Source: Sulfopaludibacter sp035606355 (GTDB lineage Bacteria; Acidobacteriota; Terriglobia; Bryobacterales; Bryobacteraceae). From it: a stretch of DNA of 38,351 bases. The stretch lies in the NCBI GenBank assembly GCA_035606355.1, contig DATNFO010000020.1:1-38351 (forward strand), given 5' to 3'. The position numbers and the translations under genes were made by a program. Below are positions 32,064 to 38,351 of this stretch, in pieces; positions within the stretch are counted from its first letter, which is position 1; the number at the start of each line of letters is the position of its first letter. The notes beneath the pieces were generated by a model, which was not told the origin of the DNA, made no database searches, and saw only the letters and a list, made by a program, of their open reading frames with translations.

Positions 32064-32465
32064 ATGGTCACACTTGACGACGCCCGCCGGGTGATTGCAG
32101 CGGCGGAGAATAAGGCCCGTGAAATCGGCCAGCCGATGAACATTGCGGTGGTGGACGCGGGAGGCAACCTGGTGGCGCACGTGCGCATGGATGGCGCATG
32201 GTTCGGCAGCGTGGATATTTCGATCAATAAAGCGTGGACTTCGCGCGCATTCGATATTGCGACTAAGGACCTCGCCGAGTTGAGCCAGTCGGGCGACCAG
32301 TTTTTTGGGATTCACGCATCGAATCGCGGCCGCGTCATGATTTTCGCGGGAGGCATTCCGCTGAAGCGCGGCGGCCAGGTGGTGGGCGCGATCGGGGTGA
32401 GCGGAGGCCTGGGCAAACAGGATCAAGCCGTAGCCGAAGCGGGCGCGGAAGCCTTCGGAAGTTAG
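32064..32465 (+). CDS. HbpS/GlcG-like heme-binding family protein
   Basis: A 133-residue protein of the HbpS/GlcG family (PF03928): NIAVVDAGGNLVAHVRMDGA, SINKAWTSRAF and GGIPLKRGGQVVGAIGVSGG are characteristic. No signal peptide. HbpS of Streptomyces binds heme, and homologues often lie beside glycolate or PQQ-alcohol oxidation genes, but the common role is unsettled. ATG 32064 has GAGGAG 10 bases ahead, and the gap to the preceding stop is 9 bases, so it ends the same transcript. Confidence 0.85.
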   Translation: MVTLDDARRVIAAAENKAREIGQPMNIAVVDAGGNLVAHVRMDGAWFGSVDISINKAWTSRAFDIATKDLAELSQSGDQFFGIHASNRGRVMIFAGGIPLKRGGQVVGAIGVSGGLGKQDQAVAEAGAEAFGS

Positions 32466-32469
32466 TATG

Positions 32470-32510
32470 TGCCGGCCTCCAGGCCGGTACAAGGCGATCG
32501 GAGATCGCCT
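32470..32510. terminator. Double stem-loop between convergent genes
   Basis: Two GC-rich inverted repeats lie back to back between the convergent stops at 32465 and 32520: TGCCGGCCT (32470-32478) with AGGCCGGTA (32481-32489), and AGGCGATC (32492-32499) with GATCGCCT (32503-32510). The site and symmetry suit a bidirectional transcription end. Neither stem has a U tract, and the first has only two bases between its arms, so a dispersed repeat is the alternative. Confidence 0.5.
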
Positions 32511-32519
32511 GCGTCGCAC

Positions 32520-35030
32520 CTAATTGTCCACGCGGAGCGCGGTCGCCGGGTCGATGCTGCCCGCCCTCATCGCGGGTATGAATCCCGCGACCGCGGCAGC
32601 CGCCGCGAGCACGGCGGCCGCCGTCGCGAGGACCCACGGATCGGTCGTTTTGACCCCGTACACCTGCCCCGCGAGCAATCTTCCGGCCGCCAGCGCCGCT
32701 GGAATTCCGGCTGCGAGCCCGAGCCCGGCCTGCATCAGCGCGCTCTTCAGAACCATGCGCACCACGTCGCCGCGCGTCGCGCCCAGCGCCGCTCGCACTC
32801 CGATTTCCGCTGTGCGCCGCGCCACGGAATAAGCCGTCAAGCCGTACAAGCCGATCGACGCCAGCAGCAGCGCCAGTATTCCGAATACCTGCGCGAGCAC
32901 TCCGATCAGCCGCTCATGCCCGAGCAAGCCGTCGAGCATGCCGCTCATGGTTTGGACAATAACCAGAGTCACATTCGGGTCTATGCCGCCGAGCGTTTGC
33001 CGGATGCGGCCGGCGAGTCCGCCAACCGGGCCATCGGTGCGCAGCAAAATGCTCTCAATGACGTTGGATCGCGCGCGCGTGCTGTCCTTCCACTCGTCGG
33101 CGCGCATTTGCAGCAGGGGCAGGAAGAACATCGGACGGCCGGGATTGCGCGGATCGCGGAAGCGGATGGTGTTCACGATTCCGACTATGGTGTAGTCGGC
33201 GCGATGGGATGCTCCACCGAGGCCGAACCGCTTGCCGATCGGGTCTTCATTCGGCATGTACTGGTCGGCGAACGCCTGATTGATAACGGCCACGTGCGTC
33301 GAGGCGGGCGTGTCGCGCTCGTCAAAGCCGCGGCCGCGAAGAATGCGCGCGCCAATCGTAGCGAAGAAACTCGGGCTGACGCGATCCCACGAAGGCGAAA
33401 GTTGGGCCGAAGGATTGCTTTCCAGTGTGGCGTTCATTTGCCAGTTGTTCCCGGACATCGGGCTGTAAAGCGCGAGCGCCACGTTGCGGACACCAGGGAT
33501 CTGGCGAAGCTGGCGATCGATTTCGGTATAGATGGTCTGCAACTTTTCCGGCGGATACTGGCTGACGCCGGCATCCACGGCCGCTACGGACGTTTTGCCG
33601 ACATCAAGCCCCCATTGCTGGCCGGTGAGGTTGTGCAGCGTTTGCACCATCAGCCCGGCGCCCGCGAGCAGCACCAGCGACAGCGCGGCTTGCAGCACCA
33701 CCAGCGTCTTCTGCGGAAGCGTCGAACGTCCGGCGGCGGAGCGCCCGGCGCCGTGCAGCGCGGCAGCGGGATCGGCACGCGATGCCGACCACGCAGGCGC
33801 CATCCCGAACAGAATTCCAGTCAGCAGCGACAGCAGAAAGGCAAACCCGAGCACGGGGAGAGACGGCGACGTTTCGATGGGCACATGCGCGCCTTGAAAC
33901 GCGAGGCGGATCAGCAGCCCCGCGGTTTCGCCGGCGACGAGCAGCCCGAGCACACCGCCGAGTACCGCGAGAATCGTGCTTTCCACCAAAATCTGACGTA
34001 TGATGCGCGCCCGCGAGGCTCCCAGCGCAACTCGTACGGAAAGCTGCGATGCCGCCGCGGCGCCGCGCGCAAGCTGCAGGTTGGCGAGGTTGGCGCAGGC
34101 GATCAGCAGCACCAGTCCGGTAATTCCGAGCAGCAGGCGCAGATCGCGGCGGTACTGCTCGCGCATCTCCGCAATGCCGGCGCCCCCGGGCACTAGCGCG
34201 ACGTATTGCTTCCCTACGTCACGGCGCTCGCGGTCACTGGCGGGAGGCTGATTCGCCGCGAGCCACTGCTGCAATTCGGCATTGACCTTGGCCTCCACAG
34301 GCGCGGTTGCGGTGTGCGGCTTCATGCGGGCGAAAACGTAAAGCCAGTGGCTGGTGCTCTGGTCCAGCAAAGCACTGCGGCCATGCGTGGCGGGTTCAGC
34401 GGCGAGGGGAATCCAAAAGTCGGGTGGATCCGGGCGAAGCGCCGCGCCGTAAAAGCCGGGCGGCGCCACTCCTACGACGGTAAAGGGCGAGCCTTCGATG
34501 ACGAAAGTGTCGCCGATCACGCCGGGGTCACCCGCGTAATGCTGCTGCCACGCGCGGTAGCTCATCACGGCGACCGGCGGAGCGCCGCGCCGGTCGTCGG
34601 ACGGATTCAATAGCCGGCCGGCGTAAGGACGCAAGCCGAAGAGCGGGAAGTAAGTGCCGGAGACGAACTGGTCCACAAACGCCTCGGGCGATGCGCCGCT
34701 TCGCCGCACCCCGACCTCCCCTGTGCCGCTCTGAAACGCCGCGAGTTCTTCGAATTCCGGCGTGTGCTCCCGCAAATAGTTGTAAAGCGCGTAGGAGTAC
34801 ACGGAGAAGCGGCCCTGATAGCCGCCCAGCACGCAGCAATTATCGCCATCGCCGACGCGCAGGATGCGTTCCGGTTCGGCCACGGGCAGCGACTTCAGCA
34901 TCACTGCGTGGATCAGCGTGAAAATGCCGGTTGCGCCTCCGATGCCCAACGCGAGAGTGAGCGCGGCAGTCGCGGTGAAACCCTTGGCGACGTAGAGTTG
35001 CCGGATGGCGAAGCGGATATCGTGCCACAT
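32520..35030 (-). CDS. ADOP-type ABC transporter permease (MacB/FtsX-like)
   Basis: An 836-residue membrane protein with two FtsX-like permease modules, each with its own periplasmic MacB core domain: an N-terminal helix then a periplasmic part (about 45-250), helices at about 285-390, a second helix and periplasmic part (about 435-680), and a final block of three helices ending PATALRVDN. The start MWHDIRFAIRQL followed by TLALGIGGATGIFTLIHAVM is the usual opening of the acidobacterial duplicated orphan permease family. No ATPase gene is adjacent, which is typical for these orphan permeases. The substrate is unknown. Confidence 0.9.
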   Translation of the reverse strand: MWHDIRFAIRQLYVAKGFTATAALTLALGIGGATGIFTLIHAVMLKSLPVAEPERILRVGDGDNCCVLGGYQGRFSVYSYALYNYLREHTPEFEELAAFQSGTGEVGVRRSGASPEAFVDQFVSGTYFPLFGLRPYAGRLLNPSDDRRGAPPVAVMSYRAWQQHYAGDPGVIGDTFVIEGSPFTVVGVAPPGFYGAALRPDPPDFWIPLAAEPATHGRSALLDQSTSHWLYVFARMKPHTATAPVEAKVNAELQQWLAANQPPASDRERRDVGKQYVALVPGGAGIAEMREQYRRDLRLLLGITGLVLLIACANLANLQLARGAAAASQLSVRVALGASRARIIRQILVESTILAVLGGVLGLLVAGETAGLLIRLAFQGAHVPIETSPSLPVLGFAFLLSLLTGILFGMAPAWSASRADPAAALHGAGRSAAGRSTLPQKTLVVLQAALSLVLLAGAGLMVQTLHNLTGQQWGLDVGKTSVAAVDAGVSQYPPEKLQTIYTEIDRQLRQIPGVRNVALALYSPMSGNNWQMNATLESNPSAQLSPSWDRVSPSFFATIGARILRGRGFDERDTPASTHVAVINQAFADQYMPNEDPIGKRFGLGGASHRADYTIVGIVNTIRFRDPRNPGRPMFFLPLLQMRADEWKDSTRARSNVIESILLRTDGPVGGLAGRIRQTLGGIDPNVTLVIVQTMSGMLDGLLGHERLIGVLAQVFGILALLLASIGLYGLTAYSVARRTAEIGVRAALGATRGDVVRMVLKSALMQAGLGLAAGIPAALAAGRLLAGQVYGVKTTDPWVLATAAAVLAAAAAVAGFIPAMRAGSIDPATALRVDN

Positions 35031-35112
35031 GCAGGAATAATACTCCCGAAACGGAAAAACGTAACGCGAACTGCGGCGGGCCGCCGATGGGCCGCTCTCC
35101 GGTTCGATTCCG

Positions 35113-35841
35113 CTACATCGCGCTCGGCACCACGGTCAGTTCGGTGATCACCGCGCGCGCAGGCAGCTTCACGCACGCCAGCACAGCCTCCGCGACATGC
35201 TCCGGCAACAGGGCAACCGCCAGTTGTTCGGCGGTCGGACGCACCGGCCGTTTAGCCAGAATCTCGGTATCGACAAGTCCGGGGTTGATCACGGTGGTGC
35301 GAATTCCGTTCTCCTTCTCTTCCAACCGGATCGCATGCGAGAGCCCGATCAGGCCGCGCTTCGATGCCTGATAGGCCGCGCCGGAAACGTCGGGTGTCTG
35401 GCCGGAGATGGAACTGATGAACACCAGGTGCCCGCGGCGCCGGTCGCGCATCGCGGGAAGCACAGCCTGCGATGCGTAATATGCGGCATCGAGGTTGGTT
35501 TCGATCAGGTCGCGCCAGATCTCGGGGCGCAGGCGGCTCATGGCGCGATCGGGAGTGTTGGTCCCGGCGGCGAAGACCATGATATCGACGGGGCCGAGCG
35601 CGTGGCGCGTGGCCGCCGCGAGACGGTCGAGATCCGCGTGTGATTTCGCATCGGCGGCGTATGTCGCAATCGTGAGACCCTCAGCGGCGGCGTCGGATTT
35701 CAGCGCATCGAGACGGTCCTGGCGGCGTGCCGACGCCATCACTTTTGCGCCTTCGCGCGCCAGCAGCAGCGCTGTGGACCGGCCGATTCCGCTGGAGGCG
35801 CCGACCACCAGGGCAACTTGATCTTTCAAAGATGTGGGCAT
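35113..35841 (-). CDS. Short-chain dehydrogenase/reductase
   Basis: A 242-residue classical SDR. The coenzyme motif GASSGIG is at residues 14-20, the structural Asn116 in ETNLDAAYY, the catalytic Ser in FISSISG (about 143-146), and Tyr157 and Lys161 in YQASK. Arg residues after beta-strand 2 (SARRQDRL) suggest NADP(H). Start ATG 35841 (MPTSLKDQVALVVG) is preferred over the ATG 42 bases upstream because it gives the usual short lead-in. It is a single gene 82 bases from the ADOP start. Substrate unknown; the closest general type is the YdfG-like serine/3-hydroxy acid dehydrogenase group. Confidence 0.9.
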   Translation of the reverse strand: MPTSLKDQVALVVGASSGIGRSTALLLAREGAKVMASARRQDRLDALKSDAAAEGLTIATYAADAKSHADLDRLAAATRHALGPVDIMVFAAGTNTPDRAMSRLRPEIWRDLIETNLDAAYYASQAVLPAMRDRRRGHLVFISSISGQTPDVSGAAYQASKRGLIGLSHAIRLEEKENGIRTTVINPGLVDTEILAKRPVRPTAEQLAVALLPEHVAEAVLACVKLPARAVITELTVVPSAM

Positions 35842-35888
35842 GTGTCGCCCGCTATTATCCGGTGCGGCGAGGGTGCGCGGCAACCTGC

Positions 35889-37199
35889 TCAGCGATTGAA
35901 CGGGTATTCCTGAATCCAGTGAAACCCGCGGCTCACCAGCATCAGTTTGTTGCGATCCACCAGCGAGAGCTCCAAATGCTCGGCATGCTGGTCCAGAGTG
36001 CCATCCAGCGTCAGATGCTGCGGGTCCGGGCGCTGAAACCGCAGGGTGCCCGTGGCCGCGCCTTTGCTCAACCCGATTACGGATGCCTTGAGGTCGATCT
36101 GAGCCACGCAGTTCGCAAAGCCGTCGGACATGAGCTGGATGGCCATCGAGCCGGGCCGGTCAAAAACAATGCGCCGCCATGCCTTCGTGTCGGTCGCGGT
36201 GGCGAGCAGCGGTTTGCCGTCTACGGTTCTTTGCTCGATATTCCAGATGCCGTAAAGCTCGGACTTCGGTGCGCCGGCGCCATACTGATGCCAGGCCTTA
36301 TAGTCGGAGTGGAAGAACATCGCGAGCATGATGAACGCGTACACTACCTGCGTCACTCGAGCGATGCGGTTGCGTCGTGGGGAAGCGAACAGCGGCGGGG
36401 CGGTGGAGGGTCCTGCGCCGTTGCTGGTCAGGAAGAATTGCAGAATCCGCTTCATATCCGGGGCGAGAATTACCAGCAGCATGACAAGGATGTGCAGCGA
36501 GAGCAGTTTCACCGGAACGTCATACGTCATGTTGAGCGTGAAGACTTCCGTAATATCCGCCAAACTGATCAGCGCGCCGAGCATGGCCGTGCGTGGGAAG
36601 AGAAGCAGCAGACCGCCGGTCATTTCCGCCGTCCCGACAAACATCTCGTAGGCCGGCGACGCACCGACCGAATACCAGAGGGCGCCCATCGGCGAGAAGT
36701 TTCCGTAGGGCTCCAGCAACTTCGTCAAGAAAGGAAACGGCATTTGCAGCGGGATTACCTTGACGGATCCGTAAAGGAGCATCTCGGTGCCTACGGCGAT
36801 GCGCAGAAACAGACGGAACCATTTGTAGACCGCCGCGTCATTGGTGCGTTTGGAGAGGAGAGTCCAAAGACCCGCGGCCACCGCGGCGATTACGAGGCTG
36901 CAAAAACAGAAGACCCAATCGTATGTCTTATCGCCGCTCCCACTCCCCTCGAACACGAGTGGCAATTTCGCATGAAAGACGTGGTTAGCTGTCGGGAAAA
37001 TGACGGCACGAAACGGGAGTGTGGTGTATAGCTCAGGAATCCCCAGGTCCGGGATGGGCAGCATGTTGACCAGGACTTGGGTGCCGGCGCAGAACAGCGC
37101 GAAGTAAATCAGGGCGAAGCGAAGCGCCAGGCGCGCGGGCGCGGGCCAGAAGCGGCGTTCCGGCGCGGCGGCAAGTTGAAATTGAGCATCTGCGGCCAT
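35889..37199 (-). CDS. DoxX-like membrane protein with C-terminal soluble domain
   Basis: A 436-residue protein. One N-terminal helix (about 25-47) is followed by a group of helices (about 95-270) with the DoxX-like stretch GTEMLLYGSVKVIPLQMPFP and GTAEMTGGLLLLFPRTAMLGALI. Another helix lies at about 295-315, then a soluble C-terminal domain of about 120 residues with beta-rich, lipocalin-like phrases (LYGIWNIEQRTVDGKPL, HLTLDGTLDQHAEHLELSLV). I cannot name the reaction. The same arrangement occurs in other acidobacterial DoxX-type proteins, from general recollection. The SDR lies 47 bases downstream on the same strand. Confidence 0.78.
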   Translation of the reverse strand: MAADAQFQLAAAPERRFWPAPARLALRFALIYFALFCAGTQVLVNMLPIPDLGIPELYTTLPFRAVIFPTANHVFHAKLPLVFEGSGSGDKTYDWVFCFCSLVIAAVAAGLWTLLSKRTNDAAVYKWFRLFLRIAVGTEMLLYGSVKVIPLQMPFPFLTKLLEPYGNFSPMGALWYSVGASPAYEMFVGTAEMTGGLLLLFPRTAMLGALISLADITEVFTLNMTYDVPVKLLSLHILVMLLVILAPDMKRILQFFLTSNGAGPSTAPPLFASPRRNRIARVTQVVYAFIMLAMFFHSDYKAWHQYGAGAPKSELYGIWNIEQRTVDGKPLLATATDTKAWRRIVFDRPGSMAIQLMSDGFANCVAQIDLKASVIGLSKGAATGTLRFQRPDPQHLTLDGTLDQHAEHLELSLVDRNKLMLVSRGFHWIQEYPFNR

Positions 37200-37385
37200 G
37201 GTGGTTCCTGGATTGAAACTACACTACCACTGCCTGGGACCTCGCGTTGTCAGCCTGAAAGCCGAAATTCACCGTGCTGGATGATACAGCTCTGACGAAC
37301 AAACAGGCGCTGCGTTCTGTGTCTGGCCGTGCCCAAAGTGTTTTGAGCAGGAACTGCCCCCCAAACGGAACAGCAATAATGAGGC

Positions 37386-37607
37386 ATGGCCATAAAAGCT
37401 GTGGCAGTTGACGAAAAGAACCTGCACCACCTGATTATCGGACTGAACCGCAAAAACCTGACCGCCCTTCTCGCCGGTAAGGTCGTGACTTTTCCGACGG
37501 GGTACCTGCAAGGTCTGACGGAGGGCAGCGACGTGGTCGTATTGTTTGCCGAAACCGATGAAGATTTGGAGCAGCGCTTCCCCCCTGCGCGCCGTCCGGC
37601 GGCATAG
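37386..37607 (+). CDS. Small protein of unknown function
   Basis: A 73-residue ORF with ATG at 37386 and GAGG immediately before it. It has mixed hydrophobic and charged composition with an amphipathic beginning (MAIKAVAVDEKNLHHLIIGL) and a central GKVVTFPTGYLQG. No signal peptide or known motif. Its 3' end overlaps the frame in which the recombinase remnant begins, and it lies beside the tRNA scar, so it may belong to accessory DNA. It may also be a chance ORF. Confidence 0.4.
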   Translation: MAIKAVAVDEKNLHHLIIGLNRKNLTALLAGKVVTFPTGYLQGLTEGSDVVVLFAETDEDLEQRFPPARRPAA

Positions 37608-37689
37608 CTTCATTGGCGCCGCGCCGGATTTCCGAATCCTGTTGTCAGCGTGCGTGCGTTGGACCCAGATGGACCAAAATCAGCGGTTC

Positions 37690-37842
37690 CGGAGCGATTG
37701 CCCCTTCTTCACCTCCCGGCACACCCTGACGCGGTGGGCATCGCATACCCCACGCACCCTGGCATACTTCGCGGGGCACAGCGACTTCGAGACGACACGG
37801 CGCTATGTTAACGCGAATCTGGACACCGGGCGGGCGCGATGA
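37690..37842 (+). pseudogene. Tyrosine recombinase (integrase) C-terminal remnant
   Basis: The frame ending at 37842 encodes FTSRHTLTRWASHTPRTLAY and then FAGHSDFETTRRYVN. This matches the last part of phage-type integrases: the box II His (HTL), the GHSDFETT stretch with its His, and the catalytic Tyr in RRYVN. The usual HxLRHT has become HTLTRW, so the Arg is misplaced, and no catalytic-domain sequence is recognisable upstream. Only about 50 residues remain, so the gene is dead. It lies 65 bases from a tRNA fragment. Confidence 0.65.
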
Positions 37843-37906
37843 AAAAGGCTCGTGAGGTTCAGGGTGGGAACAGAAACGGGCACTGAAGAAACGGGGAGGA
37901 TTGAGG

Positions 37907-37952
37907 TGGTACGCCCGAGTGGATTCGAACCACCGACCTTTTGCTCCGGAGG
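37907..37952 (-). tRNA. 3' half of a tRNA-Arg(CCG) gene, probable attachment site
   Basis: On the minus strand an anticodon loop CTCCGGA (anticodon CCG), the 3' side of the anticodon stem GCAAA, a variable loop, a perfect T arm (GGTGG, TTCGAAT, CCACT) and the acceptor 3' strand CGGGCGT ending in ACCA can be read, with CCA at 37909-37907. The 5' half (acceptor ACGCCCG/GCGCCCG, D arm) is absent to the right. A fragment running from the anticodon loop to the CCA end is what integrases leave as the duplicated end of a tRNA gene. An ORF that crosses it is spurious. Confidence 0.8.
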
Positions 37953-37970
37953 CTCATTCTCAGTATATAA

Positions 37971-38057
37971 CTCCGTGATTCTCCGTGTTTCATGGCGGTT
38001 CTGAAACTACAAATTGATGCGCATGAATCAGGTTTTGAGTGGGTATTTGAGTGGGTA
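37971..38057. repeat. Short direct repeats next to the tRNA fragment, candidate arm-type sites
   Basis: TTTGAGTGGGTA occurs twice in perfect tandem (38034-38045 and 38046-38057), and CTCCGTG occurs twice 10 bases apart (37971 and 37981). Both lie on the side of the tRNA fragment where element DNA would be. Lambda-type integrases bind short direct repeats flanking the core, so these may be arm sites of an att region. Apart from these, 37954-38217 holds no gene that I can support. Confidence 0.5.
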
Positions 38058-38217
38058 ATCGTCCCTCGTTTCGTGAAACATAAGCCTTGCGAAATGTTAG
38101 TGAGGTGTGGCACAGTCTAATCGAGCGTTCGCCTTTTCACCGCTCCGCGACTGGCCGCGAAGCATGAAGCCCAGCACCCGATTCGCAGCACCCCCTTTTC
38201 AACCCCATTCCCTTCAT

Positions 38218-38351
38218 ATGCGCATACCGCCCAGCAGATTGGTCAGCGTGCTCACCCCTGGATCATCGTTTCAGGTGCGCACATCCGAATATCAGCCATT
38301 TGACCGCGCCATGCCGTACACCGAGGCTCTGGCCGCGGCGATTCGCGGCGA
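38218..38351 (+). CDS. Possible 5' end of an unidentified ORF, cut by the window edge
   Basis: An ATG at 38218 opens a frame that runs 44 codons to the end of the window without a stop (MRIPPSRLVSVLTPGSSFQ, then YTEALAAAIRG). No clear ribosome-binding site precedes it and no family is recognised. If the integration reading is right, it would be element cargo. It could be chance in GC-rich DNA. Confidence 0.25.
   Translation, partial: MRIPPSRLVSVLTPGSSFQVRTSEYQPFDRAMPYTEALAAAIRG

Noticed and set aside
32469..34196. 575-codon plus-strand ORF
   Set aside because: Full-length shadow opposite the ADOP permease; Arg/Gln/His-rich low-quality translation with no domain.
35727..37031. 434-codon plus-strand ORF
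   Set aside because: Antisense to the DoxX-like gene and the SDR; composition of a shadow frame.
37859..38113. 84-codon minus-strand ORF near the right end
   Set aside because: It runs through the tRNA-Arg fragment (RSVVRIHSGVPP is a typical translation of a tRNA 3' end).

Overview
The window looks like chromosomal DNA of a GC-rich acidobacterium, most likely a Bryobacterales/Solibacter-type member. The call rests on gene families rather than on a marker gene: an orphan MacB/FtsX permease of the acidobacterial ADOP type, an M56 peptidase fused to an acidobacterial VWFA-like domain, a TIGR02999-type ECF sigma factor next to a Ser/Thr kinase with a TPR-like tail, a very large carboxypeptidase-regulatory-domain TonB receptor, and composite palindromic repeats whose spurious translations (PLPHGRGSV and similar) are familiar from such genomes. 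Only the sequence was read; no database was searched.

Left part (1-8.4 kb): palindromic repeats and a decayed PEP-CTERM protein gene; a minus-strand group of membrane protein, ECF sigma factor and transmembrane Ser/Thr kinase; then a plus-strand pair of HD-GYP response regulator and PAS hybrid histidine kinase. Middle (8.4-18.4 kb), bracketed by two inverted copies of the composite repeat: a GH19-like lysozyme, a BlaI/MecI repressor with its operator, BlaR1-like peptidase and a secreted protein, a divergent small secreted protein, and a minus-strand tetrapyrrole operon ccsA/hemX-hemA-hemC-cobA/hemD followed by a uridine kinase-like gene.

Right-centre (18.4-32.5 kb) is the most striking part. 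A TonB-dependent receptor is divergent from an OmpR/CpxA-like two-component system. The same strand then continues with a PQQ alcohol dehydrogenase carrying the Asp-Tyr-Asp signature of lanthanide-dependent XoxF-type enzymes, its XoxJ-like binding protein, a lipoprotein cytochrome c, and a complete caa3-type oxidase (subunit II with fused cytochrome c, I, III, a small membrane protein, the CtaG assembly factor), another lipoprotein cytochrome c and a HbpS/GlcG-like protein. Most of these genes overlap by 1-43 bases, so dehydrogenase, electron carriers and terminal oxidase are probably made as one unit that carries electrons from a periplasmic alcohol to oxygen. The subunit I has Asn and Gln at the places where A1-type oxidases normally have the D-channel Asp and the K-channel Lys.

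Right end (32.5-38.35 kb): ADOP permease, short-chain dehydrogenase, DoxX-like membrane protein, a small unknown ORF, then an integration scar: a tyrosine-recombinase C-terminal remnant, the 3' half of a tRNA-Arg(CCG) gene and short tandem repeats that look like arm-type integrase sites. The geometry suggests that an integrated element begins near 37954 and runs out of the window to the right.
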